This document shows, piece by piece, positions 43,233 to 51,871 of a stretch of 64,000 nucleotides of DNA. The translations under genes were made by a program, and so were the position numbers. The stretch is from Alistipes sp. GTDB lineage: Bacteria; Bacteroidota; Bacteroidia; Bacteroidales; Rikenellaceae. The notes below the pieces were generated by a model. That model did not search any database. It worked only from the letters and a program-made list of their open reading frames with translations, and was not told the origin of the DNA. The stretch covers positions 1 through 64,000 of the forward strand of contig JAFQFV010000037.1 of assembly GCA_017398555.1 (NCBI GenBank), read 5' to 3'. The first letter of the stretch is position 1. Each line of letters starts with the position of its first letter.

Positions 43233-44606
43233 ATGAAGAAGATTTTATTTACAATCTGCCTGCTTGTCTCTGCGACAGTTATGGCACAGAGTGGAGGCAT
43301 TGATGCGGCTATGTTGGAGAGCATCCGCACCGGCTACAAGGGCACTGCTGCCGAGCGTGCGGTAAAAAACGCACTTGCGACAACCTCTATCTCTACCCTT
43401 GCCACAAATGGCGACAACCTCGCAATGTGCGACACCCACTTCTCTGACAGGGTTAAAACAAAGGGCATCACCGACCAGAAGTCATCGGGTCGTTGCTGGC
43501 TCTTTACAGGCCTTAATGTGTTGCGTGCAAAGATGATTACAAAGCACGACCTTAAGGATTTTGAGTTCTCGCAGAACTACCTCTCCTTCTACGACCTGCT
43601 GGAGAAGTCAAACCTCTTCCTTCAGGGCATTATCGACACTCGCAGTCTGCCACTTGACGACCGCAAGGTGGAGTGGTTGCTCAAGAGCCCGATTGGTGAC
43701 GGTGGTCAGTTTACAGGTGTTTCAAATCTGATTACAAAGTATGGTGCTGTACCAAAGTCGGCTATGCCGGAGACCTACCAGAGCAACAACACACGCGATA
43801 TGCGAATGATTCTCTCGCTCAAGTTGCGCGAGTTTGCCCTTACGTTGCGCGAGGCGAAGAAGGGCGAGCTGCAGAGCCTCAAGACCACTATGCTCACAGA
43901 GATTTACGGTATCCTTGTAAAGTGTCTTGGCGTACCACCGACAGAGTTTGAGTGGATTCGCTACAACAGCAAGGGCGAGAAGGTTTCGGCAAAGGTATAT
44001 ACTCCGAAGAGCTTCTATGACGAGTTTGTCGGCGAGGATTTGGAGAATAACTACATAATGATTATGAACGACCCGACCCGCGAATATGGTAAGGTATATG
44101 AGATAGACTACGACCGCCACCTCTATGATGGCGAGAATTGGCTCTACATCAACCTACCAATCGAGCGTGTGAAACAGATTGCTATCGCCTCTATTAAGGA
44201 TAATACAGCGATGTACTTCTCTTGCGACGTAGGCAAGTACTTTGACCGCAAGAGGGGTGTTTTGGATATTGCAAACCTCGACTATCAGTCACTCTTTAAC
44301 ACCACACTGCCGATGAACAAGAAGCAGCGCGTATCGACCTTTGCCAGCGGCTCTTCGCACGCCATGACACTTATCGCCGTGGATATTGACGAGCAGGGCA
44401 AGAGCACAAAGTGGATGGTTGAGAATAGCTGGGGTGCAAACAGCGGCTACAAGGGCAATTTGATTATGACCGACGAGTGGTTTAACGAGTATATGTTCCG
44501 CCTTGTTGCCGAGCGCAAGTATGTGCCGCAGGATGTGCTCGATATGCTCAAGCAGAAGCCGATACTTCTGCCGGCGTGGGACCCGATGTTCGCTCCTGAG
44601 CAGTAA
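43233..44606 (+). CDS. pepC: C1-family aminopeptidase C (bleomycin hydrolase-like), exported
   Basis: 457 residues. Signal peptide at about 1-18 (ending ...VMAQ), unlike the cytoplasmic PepC of lactic bacteria. Papain-like triad: Cys in SSGRCWLFTGLNVLRAK (about 84-100), His in SSHAMTLIAVD (about 373) and Asn in WMVENSWGANSG (about 394). The C1B family removes N-terminal residues from peptides; export suggests use of peptides in the periplasm or on the cell surface. Downstream hairpin at 44629 ends the transcript. Confidence 0.92.
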   Translation: MKKILFTICLLVSATVMAQSGGIDAAMLESIRTGYKGTAAERAVKNALATTSISTLATNGDNLAMCDTHFSDRVKTKGITDQKSSGRCWLFTGLNVLRAKMITKHDLKDFEFSQNYLSFYDLLEKSNLFLQGIIDTRSLPLDDRKVEWLLKSPIGDGGQFTGVSNLITKYGAVPKSAMPETYQSNNTRDMRMILSLKLREFALTLREAKKGELQSLKTTMLTEIYGILVKCLGVPPTEFEWIRYNSKGEKVSAKVYTPKSFYDEFVGEDLENNYIMIMNDPTREYGKVYEIDYDRHLYDGENWLYINLPIERVKQIAIASIKDNTAMYFSCDVGKYFDRKRGVLDIANLDYQSLFNTTLPMNKKQRVSTFASGSSHAMTLIAVDIDEQGKSTKWMVENSWGANSGYKGNLIMTDEWFNEYMFRLVAERKYVPQDVLDMLKQKPILLPAWDPMFAPEQ

Positions 44607-44628
44607 GAGACTGTTGAACAGCTTCTAA

Positions 44629-44664
44629 GAAAAAAGAGATTTGCTACTTGGCAAATCTCTTTTT
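44629..44664. terminator. Bidirectional terminator, partly inside the next gene
   Basis: Hairpin AAAAAAGAGATTTGC-TACTTG-GCAAATCTCTTTTTT. Its right half is the last codons (KRKKRFAK) of the minus-strand gene ending at 44644. Confidence 0.8.
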
Positions 44665-45009
44665 TCTCTTTGCATCGCGCGTGGCGGCCTGTTCTGTAGT
44701 CAGCAACGTGATTGTCGTAAGGTCTATATGCGGCTCATCGACCTCAATCTCAAGGGTGTAGGTCTCATATCCCGCCGCCTCGATAGTCATCATATAACCA
44801 CCCTGCGGCAACACAACGCGAAAACCCTCCGCGTCACTCTTGCGCTGATACTTGACATCCTTATCCCACTCAGAGGTGAATGTGACAAGTGCACCGACTA
44901 TCGGTTCTGCACTCTTCTTGGGAAAAAGTTGTCCCGAAACATCCGAAAGCTGAGCAAATGCCGAGCCTGCAAAGAGCAGTGAAATAGCGAGTATAAATAA
45001 TTTTTTCAT
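44644..45009 (-). CDS. Exported carboxypeptidase-regulatory-like domain protein
   Basis: 121 residues. Signal peptide at about 1-19 (MKKLFILAISLLFAGSAFAQ), then one Ig-like CarboxypepD-reg domain: VSGQLFPKKSAEPIVGALVTF, DAEGFRVVLPQGGYMMTIEAAGYETYTLEI. The tail is very basic (RDAKRKKRFAK). Such domains usually adorn TonB-dependent transporters; here it stands alone. The start at 45009 lies 4 nt after a minus-strand TATCTTTG box, predicting a leaderless mRNA; an upstream Met at 45033 would include that box. Confidence 0.8.
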   Translation of the reverse strand: MKKLFILAISLLFAGSAFAQLSDVSGQLFPKKSAEPIVGALVTFTSEWDKDVKYQRKSDAEGFRVVLPQGGYMMTIEAAGYETYTLEIEVDEPHIDLTTITLLTTEQAATRDAKRKKRFAK

Positions 45010-45013
45010 AGAG

Positions 45014-45021
45014 CAAAGATA
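45014..45021 (-). promoter_or_regulatory. -7 box of CarboxypepD-reg gene, leaderless layout
   Basis: Minus-strand TATCTTTG, CTCT, ATG. Four bases between box and start. No strong -33. Confidence 0.5.
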
Positions 45022-45095
45022 ATAAAGTTTCACTATTAAGAGTTCTAAAAGTGAGAAAAGTTAAATCATTTTTTCGCAAATCCGAGAAAAAGTCG

Positions 45096-45103
45096 TATCT
45101 TTG
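45096..45103 (+). promoter_or_regulatory. -7 box of GDPD gene
   Basis: TATCTTTG, 50 nt before the GDPD start. The -33 region (TTTTCG) is weak. The leader ends with AACATACCT at 45142-45150. Confidence 0.5.
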
Positions 45104-45153
45104 ACAAAAGAAAGTAATTTTATTAATTTATTAATCTATAGAACATACCTAAG

Positions 45154-46017
45154 ATGAAAAGATTCTTTATGATTGCAGCATTTGCTGCTTCAATGGTTCT
45201 CTCAGCAGACTTTGCTACTGCACAGAGCAAGGTTGAGGACTATCCGACAGTTCAGTTCTTCGCACACCGAGGCAGCCGCTTTGAGTATGACGAGAACACT
45301 ATGCTCGCTTTCCGCGAGGCTTATGCTCGTGGTGCTCGTGGTTTCGAGACCGATGTTCGTATGACAGGTTCCGGCGACCTTATCCTTAGCCACGACGAGT
45401 CACTCTACCGTACTTGCGGTGTTGATAAGCAGACCGAGGATATGACTACTAAGGAGTGCCTGAAGATTAAGACTAAGTCAGGTAATGACCTCGCCCTCTG
45501 CCAGGAGCTTGCCGACTTCCTCTCTGACAAGCCAAATATGTATGTTGAGTGGGAGATTAAGACCATTCCTGAGCTCTACACCGAGGCTAAGCTTGAGGAG
45601 CTGTGCGAGAAGTTGTGGAATATGACTATGCCAAACAAGCCTGCCTCTTCACTCTACCTCTTCACCTCTTTCGATAAGCGCGCACTGAATATTATGAAGC
45701 GCCTGCACCCTGAGGCAGAGATGATGCTTCTTAAGAGCAAGCCAGCATCACCAGAGATTCTTATGGAGGCTTACAATATGGGCATTATGCGCGTAGGTTG
45801 TAAGATGGACGGTACCACCCGCTCAACTATCCGCTTGGGTCACAAGCTCGGTATGATTGTATCTCTCTGGCCAGGTAACAATAAGGAGGACTTCTTCCTC
45901 GGCGCTGCACTCGGTTGTGACGCTATGTGCTGCGACCGCTTCTTCGAGGTTGCCGAGTGGGCAGAGAAGAACCTCCCATTCGTAAAGATTAAGGGCTACG
46001 AGAAGCCACAGAAGTAA
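45154..46017 (+). CDS. Glycerophosphodiester phosphodiesterase, exported
   Basis: 287 residues. Signal peptide at about 1-23 (ending ...DFATAQ). GDPD TIM barrel: FFAHRGSRFEYDENTMLAF (His and Arg of the HRG motif, Glu-Asn), GFETDVRMTGSGDLILSHDESL (metal-binding Glu-Asp and catalytic His) and WPGNNKEDFFLGAALGCDAMCCD. It hydrolyses glycerophosphodiesters to glycerol-3-phosphate and an alcohol in the periplasm. Codon use is very regular and biased to frequent codons, which hints at high expression. A strong terminator follows at 46029. Confidence 0.92.
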   Translation: MKRFFMIAAFAASMVLSADFATAQSKVEDYPTVQFFAHRGSRFEYDENTMLAFREAYARGARGFETDVRMTGSGDLILSHDESLYRTCGVDKQTEDMTTKECLKIKTKSGNDLALCQELADFLSDKPNMYVEWEIKTIPELYTEAKLEELCEKLWNMTMPNKPASSLYLFTSFDKRALNIMKRLHPEAEMMLLKSKPASPEILMEAYNMGIMRVGCKMDGTTRSTIRLGHKLGMIVSLWPGNNKEDFFLGAALGCDAMCCDRFFEVAEWAEKNLPFVKIKGYEKPQK

Positions 46018-46028
46018 TCTGTTGACCA

Positions 46029-46068
46029 TAAAAAATAGGCACCGCTTGTGGGCGGTGCCTATTTTTTT
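46029..46068 (+). terminator. Terminator of GDPD gene
   Basis: Hairpin AAAAATAGGCACCGC-TTGTG-GGCGGTGCCTATTTTT followed by T-run. Confidence 0.9.
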
Positions 46069-46144
46069 GCTATTGGCTATTCAACTTTCGGCGTTTCAGC
46101 AGGGCTAAAATCCTTCACGAGAAAACAATTAAAAAATCAACATT

Positions 46145-46993
46145 ATGAACACAACAATCAAACTAAACGATTTGCTTAAAATTGACTCTAAAGAGCTGAC
46201 TAAGTACAAGCTGCATTTAGCGGCTTATAACGGCACAGAGCAACCGTTGGATGTATTCTCAAGAGATTTTAACCAATGGATTGAATGGAACAGATGGCGT
46301 GGTGGCAAGAACGACTTCTCGCGCGAGTATATCCTATCTCTTATCCCGGACTACCACAAAAGCGACAAATATATCTTTGGCGGAGTATTTCAAATAACCA
46401 AGCGCCACGAAGATTGGGGCGATACCGAAATTGGCTATGACCTTATTGTTGTAGAGGAGTTTTCACCTTTGATTGGTCGATTAGTCGTCGAATTTCACCG
46501 CTACTCCGGGATGAGAGGCCGAGCCTTCTACCTTGAGAGTTTTATTGACGATATGGTTGTAACCCAGATTCTCGAAAAGCCTTACTCCGGCATCGACTTC
46601 CCCGGATACGACAATGTTCTGATTAACTTCTCGGCATTAGAGCATATCGTACAACGCCAAAAGCAAGATTGGAAGGTCGCTTTGGAGAATATGAAGGGTA
46701 TCTATGTTATTGTAGATCGTTCCAATGGCAAAAAATATGTCGGCTCGGCCTATGGAGAAGGTGGCATTTGGGCAAGATGGAGTACTTATGTATATTCTGA
46801 CGGACACGGATACAATGATGAGCTTGTTGATGTAATATCGGCAAATGGTGTTCAGTATGCTCGTGATAACTTTCAGTTGGCTCTCCTTGAGACGCTATCA
46901 ATGAAGAGCGACCAAGATACTGTCATCCATCGCGAATCTTTTTGGAAAGAGGTGCTGTTTAGTCGCAGCAGATTTGGGTATAATAAGAATTAA
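46145..46993 (+). CDS. GIY-YIG nuclease family protein
   Basis: 282 residues. The C-terminal half (about 185-282) is a GIY-YIG domain: KGIYVIVDRSNGKKYVGSAYGEGGIWARWSTY contains GIY, the YVG counterpart of YIG, and the catalytic Arg; Glu in ...LLETLSM or HRESFW can be the metal ligand. The N-terminal half (about 1-180) is not recognised. GIY-YIG nucleases of this layout are stand-alone genes in Bacteroidota; no methyltransferase or recombinase partner is next to it. It is isolated by terminators on both sides (46029, 46995). No good promoter is seen. Confidence 0.8.
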   Translation: MNTTIKLNDLLKIDSKELTKYKLHLAAYNGTEQPLDVFSRDFNQWIEWNRWRGGKNDFSREYILSLIPDYHKSDKYIFGGVFQITKRHEDWGDTEIGYDLIVVEEFSPLIGRLVVEFHRYSGMRGRAFYLESFIDDMVVTQILEKPYSGIDFPGYDNVLINFSALEHIVQRQKQDWKVALENMKGIYVIVDRSNGKKYVGSAYGEGGIWARWSTYVYSDGHGYNDELVDVISANGVQYARDNFQLALLETLSMKSDQDTVIHRESFWKEVLFSRSRFGYNKN

Positions 46994-46994
46994 C

Positions 46995-47029
46995 AAAAAG
47001 CCTGTTCGATTTTCGAACAGGCTTTTTTC
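46995..47029. terminator. Bidirectional terminator between GIY-YIG gene and Sus-type operon
   Basis: Hairpin AAAAAGCCTGTTCGA-TTT-TCGAACAGGCTTTTT. It ends both the plus-strand gene and the nine-gene minus-strand operon. Confidence 0.9.
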
Positions 47030-47045
47030 TTTATATAACGACTTG

Positions 47046-47504
47046 CTACTCAACAACTATCCCCTCAGGCAGAGCATCCACGCGGATATAGACCGAGATA
47101 TTCTCCGGGTCATCTTTTGCTATCCAGCGCATAGTGTCGCTCTGCATCTGAACGATATAGCGGTGTGACCAATCGAAGTAGTTGTACTCATCTGTGCCGT
47201 AGTTACCACGAATAACTGCGCCGAGTTCAGAGTCGATATCGATAAAGTAGTTGCCCGTGATTGTCTGGGTGTACATAGAGCCGACATTCTGATAGATTGT
47301 GTAGCTGCGATCCGAGCGCACAAAGTCGATATAGACAAACGTCCCCTCTGCAAGTGTCTTGCCATTGTCGTAGCTCTCAAGCATCCAGAGCCCCGCAAGG
47401 GTTGTCGGAGTGACCTCGATAAGCATATCACTCTGATTGTTATCCGGTTTATCACAGCTGCACAAAGCGAGTGCTGCAAATAGTAAAGCGATGTATTTTC
47501 TCAT
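47046..47504 (-). CDS. Small lipoprotein, lipocalin-like
   Basis: 152 residues. Lipobox LALCSCDKP (Cys about 17). The mature part reads LAGLWMLESYDNGKTL then alternating strands (FVYIDFVRSDRSYTIYQ, TGNYFIDIDSE), the pattern of the small lipocalin-like lipoproteins found in Bacteroidota. No catalytic motif. Last gene of the SusC/SusD operon, 1 nt after the DUF1573 gene. Perhaps a surface accessory protein. Confidence 0.75.
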   Translation of the reverse strand: MRKYIALLFAALALCSCDKPDNNQSDMLIEVTPTTLAGLWMLESYDNGKTLAEGTFVYIDFVRSDRSYTIYQNVGSMYTQTITGNYFIDIDSELGAVIRGNYGTDEYNYFDWSHRYIVQMQSDTMRWIAKDDPENISVYIRVDALPEGIVVE

Positions 47505-47505
47505 T

Positions 47506-48234
47506 TTATTCTACCTTTATTTCTCTTGTTCGTGGTGCCATTTCGGCATCTATATATAGTCTTAAATTCTCTCTCTTCTCTGCTGTGAGGGTTATAACCA
47601 AATCCCCCTCCTCTCCCGGCTGTAGCACCTGTGGCTCACTTCTAACCTCCAACTCTGCTGACGAGAGCAGAGCATCCTTTGTAACCCTTATAGCCCTCTG
47701 CGAGCCATTTTTGCAGGCTATACGCTCAACATTGCTACTGCTAAAGTTCACTGATGGCTGACGCAACAGCAGTCCTGCACAATGGTATGGATAGTCGCCA
47801 CTGCGGTCGGCATCTGCAATCACATAGCCCTTCACACGCACTACAGCAACGAGTTTGTCACTTCCGCTACCCTCGTAGATGAAGAGTTTATGGTCAAATG
47901 GGCCCGGAAAACCCTTGCCCGAAAATCGCAGCACAACAACATCTCTTGCCCCGCCCCGCAGAGCGCCGCTACCCGCAGTAAGACAACGACACGTAGCCTT
48001 GCTATGCCACGCAGTAGCCACCTTACCACTATTTGTTATCTCTACCCTACGTTCAGCCACCTCACTCTCGGCAACACGTCCCAAATCGACCACGCGCTCT
48101 GCCACAACAAGCGTAGAGGGCACTGTTCGGGGATTTGCCACGCTGTCGAGCTTTGACCGTGGCACCAACTTAAGTTGAGCCACCGCCACACTACACAGCA
48201 GAGCAAGGGGTAGAAGCAGAGATAGTCGTCGCAT
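47506..48234 (-). CDS. DUF1573 domain protein, exported
   Basis: 242 residues. Signal peptide at about 1-19 (ending ...AVAQ). The DUF1573 pattern VVDLGRVAESEVAERRVEITNSG (about 48-70) with the CRC pair (KATCRCLTAG) is clear; a second sandwich domain follows (about 140-242). It is related to the exported protein at 19633. Function unknown. Its start overlaps the protease stop by 1 nt. Confidence 0.8.
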   Translation of the reverse strand: MRRLSLLLPLALLCSVAVAQLKLVPRSKLDSVANPRTVPSTLVVAERVVDLGRVAESEVAERRVEITNSGKVATAWHSKATCRCLTAGSGALRGGARDVVVLRFSGKGFPGPFDHKLFIYEGSGSDKLVAVVRVKGYVIADADRSGDYPYHCAGLLLRQPSVNFSSSNVERIACKNGSQRAIRVTKDALLSSAELEVRSEPQVLQPGEEGDLVITLTAEKRENLRLYIDAEMAPRTREIKVE

Positions 48235-50243
48235 TACAACCAGCCGTTACTATTTGCATCACGACGCACGGTGATGCTAAACTCAAAGCTCTTGCCGTTG
48301 CTCGCCTTGATAGCAGCCTTTGTCGAGCCACTTTCAAGACCGCTAAAGATGAGTTTGCCTCCCTCATTCTCACAGCTTGCCACCGAGCTATCCTCGATTG
48401 TAACCGTATATGTAAGGCTCTGACCATCAACGAAGTAACGCGATGGTACAACCGCTGTTTTGCCACCCTTTGCCACATAGATATTCGGAAATACCATCTC
48501 TGCACCCGCATCCCCTGCAATGGCTGCAAGGAAGGCTGCTGCATTAATCTGTCCTGCGCCCATCTGACCGCGGAAGTCGTTCAGATTGAGCAGCATAGGC
48601 TGTATAGGGCCAATATCGGCAACATATCGGCAATACTCCTTCTTACCTGTCATATAGCTATCAATCGGCACGGCAGTCTCTACAAGCAGCTGCTGCAACT
48701 CTGCCGCCTTAAAGTGGCGACGCAGCTCTGTTGCATAACTGATACCCAATGCCACAACGCCCGAAACGTGAGGACAGGCCATTGATGTACCCTCCATAAA
48801 GCCGTAGCCGCTCTCTGCAACGTGATATGGCAGCGTTGAGAGGATACAACCCACCTCGCCGTAGTTATGATTTTCATCCACATAGTCGAAGTAGTAGTCC
48901 TGATCGCCACCGGGTGCAGATATTGTCGTACCCGGACCATAGTTGGTATATACCGCCGGAGTAAAGTCGGCAGCCGTTGCTGCAACAGATACATACTCAT
49001 CCGCAGCACCCGGAAAACCTGCCGCAGGGGCGCTCTCATTACCACCCGCAAAGACTGCGATACCGCCCTCAATAGCTCCATTTGGCGAGCCTGCATAGTG
49101 GGTAAAGTACTCTATAGCCTCCCTCTCAAGCGGAGAGCCTGCAATCCACTCCTCCTTGGTATTGAAGTAGCTCTCGCCCCAATCATAGACATTGGAGCGT
49201 GGCGAGATATAACCCCAGCTACACTGCAACACCACCGCACCGTTATCTGCCGCATACTTAATAGCGCGAACGGTCGATAGGATACTTGTCGCCGTATTTC
49301 CCGAGAATATCTGGCAGACCATAATCTTCACACCACTGCCTGCGCTACCATTACCGCCGGCGATAGAGCTTATACCCTCGCCATTATTGTTCACCGCAGC
49401 GATAATACCCGCCACGTGTGTTCCGTGGCCCGAATCGAGTGCAGCATTGCTTACAATCTTACCTGAGTTGTGGACAAAGTTGTAGCCATAAATATCGCCC
49501 TTATAACCATTATCATCGGCATCGGTATCCATATCGTCAATCTCATCCTCATTGACCCAAATATTGGCTGCCAAATCGGGATGCTCGACAAATACGCCCT
49601 CATCCAACACCGCCACAATAACGCTATTATCGCCCGTGCTGCGCTCCCACGCGCCCTGACACTGAACATCGGCATCCTTAACTGACTTCACAACCCCATC
49701 CTTAGTAAAGTGGTCGCCACTATTTATCAGGTTCCACTGCTCAGAAAGAAGAGGGTCCGACATTGCCGCGCGAGTAGTATGCATCTGCTCTAAACGGCTC
49801 TTACTGAGCGGAGTAGCCTTGCCCGTATAGGCACGCTTGATGGTGCGATTTACATCGACAATCTGCACCTTACCAAGTGCAGCAAAGCGTCTTGCCACCT
49901 CCTCTGCGCTACTCTTGCTGCTGTCAAAGCGAACAATATACCACAGATTGAGCCCACTCTCTACAGTCTGCGCCTCAGTTGCGCTATCTACAGGAAAGAC
50001 ACGCTCAACAGAGCAAGCACCAATAGCTGCCAACAGCCCATCCACATCTGCATCGCCACTGCGAGTTACACGTGTTCCCTCTGCAGTTGCCTGGTCGATC
50101 ATCGCAGCCACATCGGTCGAGAACTTGACAAGTATCTCGCCCTCTACATACGGTGCCTCTGTAGGCTCAAGGGGCTGATTAAACTCACTGCTGCACGATA
50201 CTGCGAGCAGCAACATTACGATATACAAAAACTTACTCTTCAT
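48234..50243 (-). CDS. S8 subtilisin-like serine protease, lipoprotein
   Basis: 669 residues. Lipobox LAVSCSSEF, an inhibitor-like propeptide (about 30-170; GEILVKFS, VERVFPV), then the peptidase domain with Asp214 in VIVAVLDEGV, His273 in DSGHGTHVAG and Ser487 in EGTSMACPHVSG, so all three catalytic residues are intact. The C-terminal Ig-like domain (about 580-669; VAKGGKTAVVPSRYFV) may bind substrate. A cell-surface protease in a SusC/SusD operon suggests peptide or glycoprotein harvesting. The gene starts 11 nt inside the end of the preceding lipoprotein gene. Confidence 0.93.
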   Translation of the reverse strand: MKSKFLYIVMLLLAVSCSSEFNQPLEPTEAPYVEGEILVKFSTDVAAMIDQATAEGTRVTRSGDADVDGLLAAIGACSVERVFPVDSATEAQTVESGLNLWYIVRFDSSKSSAEEVARRFAALGKVQIVDVNRTIKRAYTGKATPLSKSRLEQMHTTRAAMSDPLLSEQWNLINSGDHFTKDGVVKSVKDADVQCQGAWERSTGDNSVIVAVLDEGVFVEHPDLAANIWVNEDEIDDMDTDADDNGYKGDIYGYNFVHNSGKIVSNAALDSGHGTHVAGIIAAVNNNGEGISSIAGGNGSAGSGVKIMVCQIFSGNTATSILSTVRAIKYAADNGAVVLQCSWGYISPRSNVYDWGESYFNTKEEWIAGSPLEREAIEYFTHYAGSPNGAIEGGIAVFAGGNESAPAAGFPGAADEYVSVAATAADFTPAVYTNYGPGTTISAPGGDQDYYFDYVDENHNYGEVGCILSTLPYHVAESGYGFMEGTSMACPHVSGVVALGISYATELRRHFKAAELQQLLVETAVPIDSYMTGKKEYCRYVADIGPIQPMLLNLNDFRGQMGAGQINAAAFLAAIAGDAGAEMVFPNIYVAKGGKTAVVPSRYFVDGQSLTYTVTIEDSSVASCENEGGKLIFSGLESGSTKAAIKASNGKSFEFSITVRRDANSNGWL

Positions 50244-51870
50244 CTTCTTCGGCTGTAGGTCGTTTCTTTGTTGTATATACATCATAGTAGTAGTTCATAT
50301 TCGCAGGCTCATTGTCGAATATCGCCAGAGTGCCATTCTTTGCTCTACCCTCCTGCGGGAATACAAGCACCTGAGGCAACCACATATCGAGTGCCGGATG
50401 GTAGAGCAGCCAATCAGGCAACATACCATAGAGTCGATTATGGTTTATCGAGAATCGCTTGCACGACGGCATAACCTTCTTAATACGTCTATCAACGAGT
50501 ATCTGCGGCAGTGAATCCACTGCATCTATCTCCTCCTGAGTGTAGTAAGGCACGCTATCGTCATCCTCAAATGTCGGCAGCTGACCCTGTAGGTAGTTCA
50601 CCGAGAGGATAAGGGTATCCAAATCCCACTTGAGCAGGTGCTCCGGGAATGTCGGCTCATCCATAAAGCCACCCAAGTCCTCTCTAATCGAGTTGCTCAA
50701 ATCGCTAACCAAACTACGCTGGTTGGCATTGAGAATAAGGGTACGCAGACGAGGGAAATTCTCCTTTGTAAGCACCTGAGGCACCTTCTGGAAGTTATTT
50801 GAGCAGAGATTAAGGTGCTCCAGATTTTTAAGTGCCGACAAACTATTTGGCAGCGAAACAAGTCCGTAGCTACCGAGTGTCAGACGACGCAGCTGTGTCA
50901 GCTCGGCAATATCATCACCCAACTCAAGGTTAAGGAGGAAGGTGTTTGTATTACCGAAGAAGTAGAGTTCATCGGCTGCTGTGAGGTACTTAACGGCATA
51001 CGGCAGCGGCTCCTTAATATTAAAGAAGTAGAACTCCGCCTTGCGCACACGGCCCACCTTTTCAGGGGTGCAACCCTCCATACTCTCATCCCACAGCACA
51101 ACATTATCCCACATAGTCATCGGCTGTGAAGCATCCCAACTTGCAAGCGTCTGCAGTGTGCGCGAAATAGAGAGCAGGGCCACCGAGTCACCGGCACGAG
51201 AGTCCGGAATAATAGGCTCTGCCGCCTGCTGTGCCACATTCAACCCATCCTGACGCGCCAGGTTCACATCCTCCTTTGGTCGGAAGACAACCTGTGCCAA
51301 ACGCTCCGACGGCATAGTATTGATATCCCAATTAAAGCGAACAGTTGTAGTGCGCGGACGAGCACCGCGGTTAAGGTCGAGCGTATGACGGCTACTCTTG
51401 AGCCACGCCGCATCGTCAGGAATATCGACCTCAAAATCGACATTGCTGCGCACCGTAACATCAAACCAACGCGCATCCAGACGGTCATAGTTGGCAAGCT
51501 CCACCTCTGCCTGCTCAACCTCGATGGTATAATCAAAGCCCTTCTGGTTGATTACCACCTCTTTATGCTCCCACGTATCGAGATTTTCAATACGTACAAC
51601 GCCGCGACGAGGCTTGGTTGTAAGAGCCGAGTCCACAATAAACTTACACTCTGTCGTACCCCTACCATTGGCAGGCGATACGGTAATCCACGCATTATCT
51701 GTCGAGGCTATCCAACGAGCATTCGACTTAATTACACGATTGACCGTTCCACCGACAGCCTCGACATCAAACTCGATGCCCTCGGTTGTAAACTGGTCGT
51801 CTGTCTTGTCTGTCTGACAAGCTACAGCGAGTGTAAAGAGCGATAAAAATATAATACTTCTCAACTTCAT
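50233..51870 (-). CDS. BACON and leucine-rich-repeat lipoprotein
   Basis: 545 residues. Lipobox LAVACQTD. Two BACON-type sandwich domains (about 30-115 with ARWIASTDNAWITVSPANGRG; about 120-215), then leucine-rich repeats (about 300-420: LTQLRRLTLGSYGLVSLPNSL, LKNLEHLNLCSNNFQKVP). BACON domains are linked to carbohydrate or mucin binding, LRRs to protein binding, so this is a plausible surface ligand-binding protein. It lies 1 nt after the DUF4458 gene; the upstream Met at 51891 would overlap that gene. Confidence 0.85.
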   Translation of the reverse strand: MKLRSIIFLSLFTLAVACQTDKTDDQFTTEGIEFDVEAVGGTVNRVIKSNARWIASTDNAWITVSPANGRGTTECKFIVDSALTTKPRRGVVRIENLDTWEHKEVVINQKGFDYTIEVEQAEVELANYDRLDARWFDVTVRSNVDFEVDIPDDAAWLKSSRHTLDLNRGARPRTTTVRFNWDINTMPSERLAQVVFRPKEDVNLARQDGLNVAQQAAEPIIPDSRAGDSVALLSISRTLQTLASWDASQPMTMWDNVVLWDESMEGCTPEKVGRVRKAEFYFFNIKEPLPYAVKYLTAADELYFFGNTNTFLLNLELGDDIAELTQLRRLTLGSYGLVSLPNSLSALKNLEHLNLCSNNFQKVPQVLTKENFPRLRTLILNANQRSLVSDLSNSIREDLGGFMDEPTFPEHLLKWDLDTLILSVNYLQGQLPTFEDDDSVPYYTQEEIDAVDSLPQILVDRRIKKVMPSCKRFSINHNRLYGMLPDWLLYHPALDMWLPQVLVFPQEGRAKNGTLAIFDNEPANMNYYYDVYTTKKRPTAEEDEE

Positions 51871-51871
51871 A

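Noticed and set aside
46145-46993. GIY-YIG gene as part of a defence island
   Set aside because: No restriction, toxin-antitoxin, CBASS or similar gene lies nearby; reported only as a solitary nuclease.
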